Translations under genes and position numbers: made by a program
Shown: one piece after another, positions 32,658 through 44,796 of the stretch
How positions within the stretch are numbered: position 1 is the stretch's first letter
How the letters are laid out: every line of letters begins with the position of its first letter
NCBI GenBank assembly: GCA_030867875.1
Contig: JAOWCC010001589.1
Coordinates: 76,035,537 to 76,099,536, forward strand
DNA: 64,000 bases
DNA from: Actinernus sp. WN-2022
Taxonomy: Eukaryota > Cnidaria > Anthozoa > Actiniaria > Actinernidae
Reading direction: 5' to 3'
The notes under the pieces: generated by a model
The model's input: only the letters and a program-made list of their open reading frames with translations
Told to the model about the DNA's origin: nothing
The model's database searches: none

Positions 32658-33049
32658 AAAATCAACAAATTTGTGCGTTTAGAAGTTCGATTCAATGGGA
32701 CTTATAATGAAACCAAATTAGCTGGATGAAATTTTCGCTTTATTTAAGACTTTGAGGTTTTGGCGGCCATGTTGGTCGCCCCATACATGTACATTTTACA
32801 CGGACAATTTCACATATTCGTTCGCCCATAACTCTGTAACGAAATGCTCTTCTGCTTCAAAAATTTGCCCAGATGTGTAGTTTTGATCCCTCTTCAAGCT
32901 TATAAACATTTTATTTTATTAAGCAATGAAAAATATTTTTCGTGATATCGATGCAACCCAATAGCACGTGGTTGCAAACGAAGAATAAAGAGATGAAAGG
33001 CTGGAAAGCGGATCGCGATGGCGTGTCGATATGTCTGTCATCTCCTCAG

Positions 33050-33756
33050 CAAAAATGACCCATAAATCCAAGCAGTCGACTTGATACTTCAGGATCCCGT
33101 GACACAAGATCTTTTTGCTACATATCCTGCTTCGTTTTGGGATCTACAGCCTCACCGGAGATGGGAGTACTTTTCCGCTCGATCTTACGCTAGAGCGGTT
33201 TTCAATTGAGCCCGAAAAGCATTAAATTAATAGGTGATTACTTTCGAATTTGATTGGTTAGTTACCCATGCATGATTACATTTATTTTTTCTCATGATTG
33301 ATCCAAATATAAGCATTCACGAATTACTTCAGTTCCTGATTGGTTCATTGGGATTTTACTTGCTCCTCATTGATTGGCTCAGGTTTTGGTTTTACGACAT
33401 TCAATCGAACACCGCTCTAACAAACTCTAAAAAGCGCTTTACAGCTTTTATTTTCAAAAATCCGGCTCAACGCCCAAGTAGTGGACAGTTTTGGGAATCA
33501 AGTTTGTTTACATAACGCCTAAAGTACTCTCCCATCTCCTGCCGGAGGCTGTGATTTACAACTCTCCAAAATGAGGTACTCATGTCGGTTGCACTTCCGA
33601 TGTCTCAATTGATGTGGAAGAGGTAGGTTAAAGGAATATTTATCGGTCCTCATTGAATGTTTGGTCATAAAGCTCGCAGGATATGTAGCAAAAAGATCTT
33701 TCTACGGGATCCTGAAGTATCAAGTCGATTGCTTGGATTTTGGGGTCATTTTGGAA
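33050..33756. mobile_element. Foldback element with about 340-bp unpaired centre
   Basis: AAAAATGACCCATAAATCCA, GTCGACTTGATACTTCAGGA and AAGATCTTTTTGCTACATAT at the left are mirrored at 33660-33756. GGAGATGGGAGTACTTT at 33159 is mirrored at about 33519-33545. The centre (33180-33515) contains several GATTGGTT/GATTGATCC words and no gene. Confidence 0.8.
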
Positions 33757-33759
33757 AAC

Positions 33760-34290
33760 TCAATAGTCTGAGAGACGAAACCGGCGGAGTCAGTAAAGTT
33801 AGTCATGATCAGTCAAAAACAGTCAGAGTGTAAGCCAGAACCATGTAAAATTCCAACCGGTACCTCCCTGCAAAATGAATAAAGTATCGCTCTGTAACAG
33901 TTGTCACGGACAAACTTGGGATATTCCCAGACCGAAAAGCTGAAAGTCTGGTCAATTCGTTTGTTTTGGGGTCAAAAGCCGAGTTAAGACGAATATTTAT
34001 GGTTCCTTTGAATAGATTTTCGAAGTACACATTGTAGTTTATCAGTTAAGCATAGCCAGTTGTAACCACAATCGGCTTTGTCGTTTGTCGTTCGTCCGTG
34101 AAAACCTTTTTTGAAACAGATGAACAATCATGAGTGGCTATTAGGTCACGTGATAGCCTGCGTGGCAAGCCGCAGGGGTATGGGGAGGGGAGCGGAGGGG
34201 GAATCGAGGAAAGAGGAAGAGGACGCTGTTAAAAAAGGATTTCATTGTTATTAGTATTTTCCAATCACGTCAAACTGAGAAAATGAGAAC
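33760..34290. other. No gene recognised
   Basis: Contains a purine-rich GGGGAGGGGAGCGGAGGGGG stretch at about 34180. No domain or paired repeat. Confidence 0.45.
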
Positions 34291-34298
34291 ATTTTGAT

Positions 34299-34680
34299 GT
34301 TTTATTGATAAATACAGGTACGATCTGACTGAACGTGAACCAAAATATTATAACTGAATACAGCGAATGAGGTCGAAGGCCGACTGCAGTATGAAGAAAT
34401 CATGAGTTCATCGTACTAGCCAGCAAGTGTCTGTATTTGTCAAGAAAACAGGAACATAAAGTTTCTAACCTTTTATGAATAATCCAATTGAGCGCATAGC
34501 GTGCTGTGGTCGCCAACTGAAGAAAGCACTCAGTTTCATTAGTCCTGGATCACCTGCTTGGAATTTATACCGTGCACGAAGTTGGACATGTACTGATTCA
34601 ATATTTATCATTCTAATCACGCATCACTCCAGTCTCTTTGTACAACCCTTAAGTGTTTTTTTTTCAACGTTCGCTTAAAG
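34299..34680 (+). repeat. Dispersed hairpin repeat family A, copy 2
   Basis: Left arm TTTTATTGATAAATACAGGTAC pairs with GTGTCTGTATTTGTCAAGA at 34427-34445. GAGGTCGAAGGCC, CATGAGTTCATCGTAC, GAGCGCATAGCGTGCTGTGG and ATCACCTGCTTGGAAT follow in the same order as in copy 1, but the 40-bp unit is single here. Confidence 0.75.
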
Positions 34681-34689
34681 ATTAGAACT

Positions 34690-36780
34690 TTCGAAGTGCA
34701 AACGCACCGTTTATAATCCCTGAGATAACAGAGTGGCGTTGTCGTCATATTGCCACCCGGCTAAAGGTGCTTTGAGTTATAAACGTGCACGGGACCAGAA
34801 TTGGACATAATTTGTCGCGATTCGTCAAAGAGGATACTCAAGCACTTTAGTAGAAGTACTTAGCTATTAATCAGTCGTATGTCACGATATTACTGATGGG
34901 TATCGTGCCTATTTGTTCGTATACTCAAGCCGGCCTAGCCAATCACAGCGCAGGTTTCAAATGATAATTTGTTATACAATAATTACGTTGTCTTAAAACG
35001 GCTCATAATGCTTTAAGCCGGTCGACATTGGTTTATAGGAAATGAATTATTACCGATTGATTTTTACCGCCATTTGGAAAGTGGAATACGCACGTGTGAA
35101 GATGATCGATGACACACTTACAAACAAACAATAAACAGCGAAACGCTTAGACAAAAGTTGCAACTTGTAGTAAATTATAGTTTACCTGCTTCTACTAAAG
35201 ATACCGCATATCTCGATTGTCTTGATATACCGTAGGATATCGCGTGATGTGCGAGCCATAAATCCCCCCCCCCCCATGATTCTATGGCGACGTATTAACT
35301 GGCAGAAGAATAAAAACCCAAATAAAACTATGCATTGGCGACATTTTCTCAGTGGTAAGTTGCTAATAACACCTTGCAATTGGTATGTAGTATTACAACT
35401 ATTGGCTAACTATGGCAAAGTTTCTATTACTAAAATTGGCCATCTGAACGCAACATATTAATTATAGTACGATCTAAACCTCGCCGGGAATATTACCAAG
35501 GCGCATTCAGAGTGTAATCATCTGGACGCAACAAACTACTTTCGTGTATCAAATTTGTTTCTCGTAAGGTTTCTATCTGTCTTTACGATAAACATCGTAA
35601 TAAGAAGAACATGTTAACGGATGATATAAATATAATACAAATGAAGGATCTTTTCGTGCGTTTCGACTTTCATTCACGCATGCGCAGTTTACGCATGCGC
35701 AGTTTACTGTTAGATTTAATGGCAATGCGAGTAATGAATTATATCAGCGGTTCCACGAGAAACATGGCCAACGTATTTCAGTACAATTTAAAAAGAAAGA
35801 AACGAACAAAACTAGTTCTTGCTAGAGTTTCGCAATTAACATCATGCATGTTATATCTAAATATTAAGTACAATCTCATAACGTCGTAATTTTGGTTATT
35901 GATATGCTTAATTTGTCAGAAAAATGCTAGCCACAACTGAAGGCCTTTGAAATTAAATCGGAGCGCATTTTAGAAATTACCGGATCGGAAGACCGATATT
36001 AGATGGCCGGTATAAATTATCCGACGATATATCAACTTAATATCTCTCGCTCTCTAAAAATGCTTACACTTCTGTTTAATGAATGGCTTTGTGTCTATGC
36101 CTCTATAGTCTGTGTTAACTAGCATCGACTTCACATAAAAAAAAACCAGATTGATAACATACCGGTATCCGAATCAGTAAAAAAAACATGAGCCTGTTGC
36201 TTTGGGAGATATATTCAGACTCCATTCAGATTATGCTCGAATACACTGGCTTATAGAGTTTAGCAGAGAAATCGACCAATACATTTGTCTATGTTTGAGA
36301 TTGTAAGTTCCTTTAACATGTAATTCCTGTTACTGTCACGATTTTGTCAGGAGAAAGCTCTTTATGGCTTTTTGTCAGGTTTAACCGAGCATTAAGGCGC
36401 TAGCCTGCAGAGTGGCTACAGATGTCTTAATAGCCTGCGGGCAGATGAACGCCATTGTTTTGTACATATCTACCTTCACAAAAAAACAGTTTTAATTGGA
36501 ACAAGTTTGTCTTGCACAACATCCTTGTCATAATCAGTACGTCTTTCATAAAGGCTTCCTGCAGCTCTGTGTCCTAAGGGTTTTGTTTGGAAAATCTCGG
36601 ACGTGACTGCATGTTAGCGGATAATACAAAATGCATGGCAGCCAAAATAAGAGAAACAATATTTTGTGAATAGCTGACGACAGTAGAATGACGATATTGC
36701 AAAGACGGAGTTGCAAAACCGAGTAGAACTTTGATTAATTGAGCATATGCATTATGTTTTACATTTATATAGCATGGAAT
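34690..36780. other. No gene recognised; small tandem NRF1-like motif
   Basis: At about 35677-35708 ACGCATGCGCAGTTT is repeated twice in tandem; GCATGCGCA matches half of the NRF1 consensus. A C11 run is at about 35264. No open frame above 92 codons and no recognised domain. Confidence 0.4.
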
Positions 36781-36781
36781 A

Positions 36782-37270
36782 CATTTATTCATAATATGGC
36801 CCGCGGATATTGCAGCCGAATTGCCGCCATAATGAATTACAGATTCGCACTTTTCATGGTGAAGTTCTTGGCCGATCTTTGATTGAGATTTTTTGGACCA
36901 TGTATTTCCTGATATTGAAGAATAGCACTGGCACACATTACATATTAATAATTTCGGAGATATTTATAAGTGCTTCTATCGACCCTTGTTTTTAAGTAAA
37001 ATGCGAAAATTGTCAAAACCAAACGATATATTTAAACAAAATGATTAACTAACCCATGAGCTCTGTTGGTAACGAGTTTCAATAAAATCTACAGAAGAAT
37101 GAGATGTAAATGTTACCGCAAAATATTATGTTTGACAATTTCTTCCAAAAAGTCAGACAACTATGATCGCCGCTTCCAAGTGTCCCTGGTAATCCTCTAT
37201 AGCTTAATACGGTGGCACTGAACTACTTTGTTAACTAAAAGAAAATCGAGAAAGCGAACTCGCTCCTTAA
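36782..37270. mobile_element. Partial copy of the giant GGTGGCTC foldback family
   Basis: The order of blocks GATTCGCACTTTTCA, CGGAGATATTTATAAGTGCT, TCGACCCTTGTTTTTAAGTA, GGTAACGAGTTTCAATAAAA and GACAATTTCTTCCAAAAA matches 60086-60520 (left arm of the element at 60042-61923). Only one arm is present. Confidence 0.75.
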
Positions 37271-37731
37271 ACCCCGTTTACAGCATGCAGTCAAAATCCA
37301 CCGGACCGAACAAGATGACGGCTTCTACTTATACCCACAATCCTTTGCGCGCGAAAAACGTTAAATCCGTTATAAAATCGGGGTAGAGAGGTTTTAAATC
37401 TTAATAACAAGCAAGTACAAGTGCTGTTGCTAATACGCTGTCATTGAAAGAACTGGAGGATTTCTACATGTGTGTTAGGTTCGCAAGGGATTGTGGTCCA
37501 ATGTACAGCCGCCATCCAGTTTTCGGTACCCGGTGGATTTGTCGATGCCTTATTTCTATCTGTCAATAATAACTTCATCGTGGTCCTTGTCTTTCGCTGT
37601 TCCATTTTATCTTTGCCTAACATTCTGTAGATTAAAGTTACATTACACGAAGACTCACTAGCCGAAGCGGAGCAAACGAGGCAATTAAATTACACTTCTC
37701 TTTTCTATATAATTGCTACGCAGCGAGCGAA

Positions 37732-39604
37732 GCGATACCCTGGATGCCAGAGGTTCTAAGAGCTTAAGTGCCAGAGGTTCTAAGAGGTTAAGGCGTGAAA
37801 CACCGCCAGCGAGGAGCGAAGCGACGAGAGGGAGAGAGAACCTCTGGTCAAATCCGTTGGTAATCTCACTTCCATGCGTTTAGTTTGAAATCGAGGCGAG
37901 TCAAACCGGTTTTGCGGCCTATAACCCGTCAAACTGTGACGACCAATGTTTTGATTTCACACACGAACAATTTCATGCGGCGCTGTGAAGCATGAAATGA
38001 CAACTGTTGTGGTTCTTTATATGGCTACTCCAGTGAAGAAAGTGCCTCGTGCTAGAATTTGCTGTCGTGCTGTAGACCGTTTCTGGTCGTTAACGGTAAC
38101 AACAAACTTTACGGGGACGATTTGAAATATCGGCGACTTGCCGCATCCTGTCGGAAGCACAGCGAAGACGTCTTTACGTTTTATAAACTCGTACAGTGCC
38201 TGCCTATTGTTTTGTCTTCAATTTAGTAATCTCAAGAAACTTTGAGCCAACGTAAACTCCCCAAAAATACTCAAAAACTCTTGATTTTCACTTTGTACAT
38301 CACGCATGGCATAAGTTACCTCAAAATCGATCACTAAAAGCGAGCCAAAAATATATAAACCAGCACATCTTGTTTAATTCGCTGTCAAATTTAACGAAAT
38401 TTTCGTATGTTAATATTAAAATGTAATAACATCTCTAGGATCAAACACATTTGTATATTGACGTTAGTGTGATGTCATAACGAACGACTCATTTTAAGGT
38501 CAAATTGAGCATTACCTATACGTTTGAAATAAAGCACGATATCACAACAACATAAATGTGTGTTTTTGATTGCCGCCATTTTAAAGTCTCTACGATAAAT
38601 ATTTGCTGAGTTATTAAGAACTGAAGTTTCCTGTGACGTCACATTTTCTGACATCATGGGTCTGGAAAACATAAAAAAAGACCATATTGCGGTGATTCTG
38701 TGTACAGTAAGTACAGTTCCTCTTTAAAACCCGAAAAATACTCGAATAGTTATTTTTAAAAGACATTTTCAAAAATATATGACGTCATGATGACGTTACC
38801 TCTTTTTCACTGTGAATTTTAAAGTACTTTCTCTCAAAAATTGAAAATTCTAAAAACATACGGTTGTGGTACCGATTTACTCCTTTGATTGCTAGATTGT
38901 CGTAAACAAATATTTTAAACTCTAAAAGATGAATGAAGAAGTTATTTTGTAAATGGTTCTGTATTGAATATTTCCCGCCAAATTTTGGCGGGAGAATTGC
39001 CAAAATTCAAAATTTCTTAACTTTTCTTCCTCTTAACCAATCGAACTCGGGTTTTCGGTTTCTTTGTTGTCGACATGATGGGAAATGGAAAATATAAAAT
39101 TTAATGATGTTAAAGGTAATTGAAAACATCGAGAAACCTATTATAAATGAATATATGACGTAACTGTGACGTCATCAAAATGTCTACGGTAGTTCAAAGC
39201 ATCGGATTTCGTTTAGGTCATCGCTCTTCATCCTCCCACAAAAAACAATCTTCTACGTTGGAAACTTTTGAAAATATAGCAAAGTGATAGATTTTAGGGT
39301 CATTTGTGCCAAGCGTGATCTCCTTCACCAGTCGCGGTTGGAAGTAAAACCACATACAGTTGTAGAACTGTTTTGAAGTGGTAGGCCATGCAGTGAAAAT
39401 TGCTGTTGCATCAAGCACTCACGGTCGCGCTTGGTAATGAGTAGATAAGCCAATCGGAGACGAGGTTCAGATTCTGAACCTAGCTTCTGCATGGAAGTGA
39501 GATTCTCAACGGATTTGACCAGAGGCCCTTCTTTCTTCTCTCTCTCTCTTCCCCTTCTTCTCTATTTTACTTCTTCGGGCCTCTGGAACCCAGGGTAGCG
39601 AAGC
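37732..39604. mobile_element. Foldback element (CCAGAGG termini) carrying a helicase fragment
   Basis: Left: GCGAAGCGATACCCTGG, GCCAGAGGTTC, then AACCTCTGGTCAAATCCGTT and AATCTCACTTCCATGC (37840-37880). Right: GCATGGAAGTGAGATTCTCAA, CGGATTTGACCAGAGGCC (39490-39530), then CCTCTGGAACCCAGGGTAGC. The ends are thus inverted while about 1.5 kb between them is mostly single-copy. The interior includes the RecQ-like exon at 38112-38255. A (CT)n run is at 39535-39560. Confidence 0.75.
38112..38255 (-). pseudogene. RecQ-type helicase exon fragment (motif I)
   Basis: The minus frame reads QALYEFIKRKDVFAVLPTG then CGKSPIFQIVP: a RecQ-family Q-motif/motif I region with the Walker A GxGKS. One base shift upstream (about 38208-38212) a second frame gives FLEITKLKTKQ, the expected preceding residues, followed by a stop, so a frameshift breaks the exon. 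Directly after FQIVP is CCC|GTAAAG (38112/38111), a fitting splice donor. No DEAH box or later motifs were found. It looks like a decayed exon of a RecQ-like gene caught inside a foldback element. Confidence 0.75.
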
Positions 39605-39622
39605 AAGTGGAGGGAGCAGCAC

Positions 39623-40104
39623 CAGGAGCCATTACCAGGAGCGTCCATATATACTATACCCGTGAGTCAGCGTATGACCGGTTTACATGACAACAGGAGC
39701 CATTACCAGGAGCGTCCATATGTACTATACCCGTGAGTCAGCGTATGACCGGTTTACATGACAACAGGAGCCCATTATCAGGAGCGTCCAGATATACTAT
39801 ACCCGTGAGTCAGCGTATGACCGGTTTGAGCTATTTTTAGAACATGTTTCCCGGGTAACTGCCTTCTGACTCTGATGCGATCGTGCATATGCTTGCCGTA
39901 ATTATCGAGATTCAGAATGATCTATTGTTCTTTGAGGTGATTTTACTAACGCTGCATTGGCCTGACTATGGTTTGATTGGATTCCCAAAATGTGGGCACG
40001 TGAACTCCCGTGAGATCTGTTCTAAATATAGCTCAATCCGGTCATACGCTGACTCACAGACCTAGTATGGGAGATGGACGCTCCTGCATGGTAATGGACT
40101 CCTG
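39623..40104. mobile_element. CAGGAG-family foldback with triplicated left terminus
   Basis: The left terminal repeat (CAGGAGCCATTACCAGGAGC ... GTGAGTCAGCGTATGACCGG) occurs three times in tandem at a 71-bp period (39624, 39695, 39766). The single right terminus at 40040-40104 is its inverse (CCGGTCATACGCTGACTCAC ... GGTAATGGACTCCTG). The centre (39840-40035) is non-coding. Same family as 44078-44385 and 48367-48659. Confidence 0.85.
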
Positions 40105-41338
40105 TCAGCAATTAATAATTTTGACAACATCTCGCAAAATCTCATTGCGTTAATACGCTGTTTCGACCACAATCCCTTGCGTGGCCAACCACAATGCGAT
40201 CCTCCCCTCCTCACTGGAGGACATTTTTTTGCAGCCACTATGAAGGGCAAGATCCGCGCGTCACTGATAGACTATAGTATAACAACTGTGTAGGTTATAT
40301 GCTTGGTTGTTTGTATTCTCAAACATTTAAGCTTCTTTCTTAATTCAGAGAATACTGGTACCATAATAGTCTCCATTGGGGAGGAGCAATCCTTTGACGG
40401 GTTTATGTTCTAGCAATTTACGCAAATTCGCGAGTGCTTTGTCGTACGCTGTACTTCAGGCTAATTCTGATCATCTACGTTTGTATTTTCCTACAGTTCC
40501 TTCAGAACTTCTTATTAATTAGTCTTGTATTTTAACATGAAGTTCACTAAAACAGCAAGTTTAACCCACAACATATGTTTTGTAACTTGATGATCATGCA
40601 TGCTAAGACGACTCATGTACAGTAGTGTTTTGGGTGGATCAGCTCATGACATCATGAAATATATAACAACATAGGTCTTACAGCCTCACTTTCATGTCAG
40701 CATGCAATTTTCTATTTTTAAAACTGAACTAATTTTGATATGGATTGTCCGTCAATTAACCTAAAAGCAGTTTCACCACCATGACGGCAAAGTATAGCAG
40801 ATATATATCATGCAGACGACAAAAACAATCACTATTAATAGTATGTTCCTCTTAGAATAGTTAAACGGATCTATACAGCACTATAGATATAAAAAGGTAT
40901 ATAATATTAAGACTACATCTTGTTACTGGCCGCATAAGTCGCGGTTCAAATCAGCTGACTGAATCCTAGTCGATTGCACAGGAAAGAGCAATGCCTCACC
41001 ACATCAGTTAGGCAGATTGACATTTCCATGATCTATATACTTTTTACTCTGGATATGGTGACAAATTAGCTCGCTACAAATATCTTTATTGGTTTTGAAT
41101 GGTAAAATTGCCATGACGCACTACTTTCCTATTAGTAACTGGTAGTTAATCAGAGGACTACTTAAGTTATACGGGGGAGGTTAAGCCGACGCTTTTTATC
41201 TGAGTACAGGCTTTCAAACACGCCTTTGATCAAACGAGAAAACCAGTGTAACGATCTCAAAACACAGTTCACAAGTAGTGTACAAATCATTGCTACGTGA
41301 GGCTCAATATGTTCTTCACATCTTACGTATGACACTCG

Positions 41339-41775
41339 TATAAATATACACTCGTATGAATTAATCGTCTCTTGTCGACTTTTCCTCGTTTAAATTTCAG
41401 CAGCTGAAATGAGAGCGATAGATGATCGATCCTCGCGGGTGGCGCTGCCGGAGTAACACTTATACTTGAGTGTGGGACTGAATATTAACTGGGAGTCGGA
41501 GGTTCAGTGCCGCGCTGAACGTTCGGGCAGTGTTATAGAGGATGGTTGCCATAGCAATTCTATCAACCTCTTGTCGACTTTTCCTCGTTTAAATTTCAGC
41601 AGCTGAAATATGAGCGATAGGTGATCGATCCTCGCGGGTGGCGCTGCCGGAGTAAAACTTATACTTGAGTGTGAGACTGAATATTATTATAAACTGGAGT
41701 CGGAGGTTCAGTGCCGCGCTCAACGTTCGGGCAGTGCTATAGAGAGGATGGTTGCCATAGCAATTCTATCAACCA
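41339..41775. repeat. Internal tandem repeat (about 199 bp x2) behind a TATA-like box
   Basis: Units 41369-41567 and 41568-41775 both run CTCTTGTCGA, TTTCAGCAGCTGAAA (odd palindrome), GATCGATCCTCGCGGGTGGC, GGAGGTTCAGTGCCGCGCT and end ATTCTATCAACC. GTATAAATATACACTCGTAT precedes the first. The same pair exists at 45566-45972. A 73-codon frame at 41711-41932 starts at GTG, is kept in both duplicates only as expected from their youth, and is not credible as a gene. Confidence 0.85.
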
Positions 41776-42639
41776 AATAAGTCAAGAGTACTGGGGAGGG
41801 GAGGGAGGGGAATGGAACACAGCCGATCGCGGCAAAGGCAGCTGCAAGCCACCAAGCACAGCAAATGCATACACGGGCTTGCGAAATATCCCGTATGAGA
41901 TGCCGACCAAGGACCCACACGAAAAACACTAACACAGAGTACCCACCGACAGAATGCTAGACTATTATTTAGACTTGCCTAAATTCCATGCTGTCTTGAA
42001 TAACTCGGTCGGAGATATGACAAAATGACCAAAGGGCCGTAATTTATAACAGGATGCAACTTATCCGCTCGAAAATCTAGAGTTTAACGTGACAACGAGA
42101 TGATAAATGAATCTTAACTCGGTCAAAAAGAAAAGCAAACTAGTTTACTCATAGTTCCATGCAGGTTGGCTAACAAATTCCATATATGTATGTATGCTTG
42201 ATGATTATTTATATTAACGATATCTACCAAGTATTAAGGTTTTCCCCATTGGATATAAGTACCGTATGGATGTGAATTGAAAAATAGGTTGTCAGTTGTC
42301 AGTCTTGTACGTTACATTATTTTCCAAGTTGCCACTTGTTTGGGGAAAGAAACAGCCGATCGCAGAAAAGGCAGCTGATTGGATGCGTTGTTCTTAAACA
42401 TCTTTGACAAGAACTTATAAATTAATAACGAAGTTTGTTTTCGAATTGATAAAAGGAGAAATTATACCAGGCTGTCTATCAAATTTGCCAGAACTATTGG
42501 AAAATTCACTAACAGGATAATTATTGTGCTTTACTTTAGTACAATCAATTCTCGAATCCCTTTTTAGTTGACTCCAGCACGCAGCTGTGATCCCTAGTCA
42601 ACTTCCTTTGCGATTCTTCATGCAGTTACACGACTGAAG

Positions 42640-42791
42640 ACAGCCAATCCTAGAGGTTAAATTTTCTGAATCTATAAATTGTGTTCATTCGACGAAGCGT
42701 ACCTCCTCGGTTGAGGAATATTTAAACTCGAGTTAAAGAAGGCGACTGAATACCTTTTTCTGAGTGCATTTCATCATACTGCTCTCAACTG
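42640..42791 (+). promoter_or_regulatory. CCAAT/TATA promoter and first exon, duplicate 1
   Basis: GCCAATCC (about 42643) and TATAAA (42672-42677) have spacing typical of an RNA polymerase II core promoter. About 115 bases on, CAACTG|GTAAGT at 42791/42792 is a strong splice donor. The predicted exon (about 42702-42791) has no ATG-led frame of note, so it would be 5' UTR. The following intron would start inside a LINE remnant. Function unknown; could be the LINE family's own upstream remnant. Confidence 0.4.
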
Positions 42792-42799
42792 GTAAGTTA

Positions 42800-43540
42800 T
42801 CTTTTTACTTGATTTTAGTTCTGAAGCTTTAATCAGGCTGTGATAGTATGTTATTTCATATTTCATAATTATGTATTTGACATCAATAAATATCAAACAG
42901 GATCCTTTGTGTTTAAAACCTTTGACCGATTCTCTATTATACCTCAATGCTTTCGAGCCTACTTTATCCATAATAGAGACATACATTCTTATGAAACACG
43001 GAGTGCCAACAAAATTCATATCCACCAAGTTAGAACAACAACCAGGAAACACACCCTTAAGCACTTTGGACCACCTTCTGGAATCCCTTGATAACACTAT
43101 AACCCAAGCACAATCCTTAAATATTTTTCAGGCTAGACTCAAATCACATCTTTTCCAACTAAAACAATGAACCCTAATTATTGACTATTTGTTTGTTTGT
43201 TTCTGTTCATAATCTATGTTATTTTGCTGTACCAATGTACTTCTACTCGCAGTGCTGATTTACCAATTATAACATTTTGTCGCCCATGGGCGTCAGTGCC
43301 TGTACAGCTCCTTGGAGTTTTTTCACTGAACACCTTCCATATATACATACTTAAATTATAGATAATATAACATAATATGATAATATAACTTAGATCTACA
43401 AATCGATATATACAAAAGATACAAACAAACAAGCAAATAATCAAATAATAATACTGTATTATATATTTTATTTTATTTTATTTTGCGTGTAAACATATAT
43501 ACATGTATTATATATATGGTAAATAAAGATTGATTTCATA
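42800..43540 (+). pseudogene. LINE 3' remnant, duplicate 1
   Basis: The plus frame from about 42843 gives FDINKYQTGSFVFKTFDRFS, HSYETRSANK and HFGPP, typical of the end of LINE ORF2. A frameshift near 43078 moves to WNSLDNTITQAQSLNIFQAR and a stop at 43168-43170. The 3' UTR ends AATAAAGATTGATTT at about 43519-43533. Fourth LINE family in the window; it retains no RT catalytic motifs. Confidence 0.8.
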
Positions 43541-44077
43541 AAATGCAAAGGAGCCTATATCAGTAGTTAGAAATATTAATTATATCTGAATCTGAATCTA
43601 TTTTATTATCCAGTTGAATTATTAGACTGGTTAGGAAATGTTTCGCTAGCTCTGGCATGAAGGCATCACAATATTCAATAATTTACTAGTTTTGCCAAAA
43701 AAAATTACTTCGACGGGAAAATATAATTTTTAAAAGATATACTTGATTTTCCCAATAACTGCTGCATATTACACATTTTCATTTAAAATGTTTTCCAGTT
43801 AATCAGTCGGCTGTTTTTGTTAACTTAGCTTAGATCGCAAATCTTTAATTTGTTCATGATACCTGTATTAGTAGCAATAATGATATAAACAAACGAACCG
43901 GGTTCACAGTCGAAATGACATACTTGCTTCGTCTCGCATATCTACATACAGCTTTGTGCGATTTTAGGATTTCCTTACCGACTTTATTCAGTCTCAGTTG
44001 CAAGATAGCTGAATATCGATTATTTTTCAAATTGACTGCAAAGTTGTCAAAAAAAAAGCTTGGGAGATATACGACGT

Positions 44078-44385
44078 CAGAAGCTCATTACCAGGAGCGT
44101 ATATACCTATGTGATGGGTAGCGCCCGCAGCACAGTAGACGATGTGGCTATTTATAGTCGCGAAGTTCTGGTATGCGATTACGTTGTCTTTTGTTCTCTT
44201 GCGCTTTATTTTTTTAGCAGTTTGAACCGTGTTAATTACATTTTTTCCGTGCATCCTGATTGGTTGAAAGTGACGGCCTTTGTTTCTTCTCGCGGGAAAC
44301 AAAAAGCTAAAAATAGCTACATCATCTATTCTGCTGCGGGACAGACCTAATCTGGGAGATGCCCGCTCCTAGTAATGGGCTCCTG
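44078..44385. mobile_element. CAGGAG-family MITE, duplicate 1
   Basis: Bounded by ACGACGT (44071-44077) and ACGACGT (44386-44392), a 7-bp direct target duplication. Termini CAGAAGCTCATTACCAGGAG and CTCCTAGTAATGGGCTCCTG are inverted. The interior is non-coding. Confidence 0.88.
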
Positions 44386-44465
44386 ACGACGTCCCATGTT
44401 TAGAAATGCGTTTCCTTCTTCCGTTTTCATTGATCGATGAAGTTTTCAATCCACCATACCAAAAA

Positions 44466-44563
44466 AGATGGCGGTTCCCCGGGGTAATCCACCGTACCGA
44501 AAAAGAAAAAAAGATGGCGGCTCCCCGGGGTAATCCACCGTACCGAAAAAGAAAAAAAGATGG
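44466..44563. repeat. AAGATGGCGG minisatellite, short allele (2 units)
   Basis: Two units of AAGATGGCGG(T/C)TCCCCGGGG + TAATCCACCGTACCGAAAAA + GAAAAA (46 bases), then a third AAGATGG that breaks into the start of unit 2 of the segmental duplication. The expanded form is at 48717-49090. Confidence 0.9.
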
Positions 44564-44796
44564 CAGTTCCTTCAGCACTTCTTATTAATTAGTCCTGTAT
44601 TTTGACATGAAGTTCACTAAAACAGCAAGTTTAACCCACAAAATATGTTTTGTAACTTGATGATCATGCATGCTAAGACGACTCATGCACAGTAGTGTTT
44701 TTGGGTGGATCAGCTCATGACATCATGAAATATATAACTACATAGGTCTTACAGCCTCACTTTCATGTCAGCATGCAATTTTCTATTTTTAAAACT

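Larger units (their letters stand above)
40494..44563. repeat. Tandem segmental duplication, unit 1 (about 4.07 kb)
   Basis: The sequence starting CAGTTCCTTCAGAACTTC at 40494 reappears at 44564 and stays colinear to the end of the unit. Differences are mostly single bases plus a few indels. It contains an internal 199-bp tandem repeat, a TATA/donor gene-start-like region, a LINE remnant, a CAGGAG-family MITE and two minisatellite units. This unit lacks the 126-bp element found in unit 2. Confidence 0.95.

Noticed and set aside
41711..41932. 73-codon frame conserved in both 4-kb units (also 45908-46129)
   Set aside because: It begins at GTG, and the units are so similar overall that conservation gives no evidence of selection.
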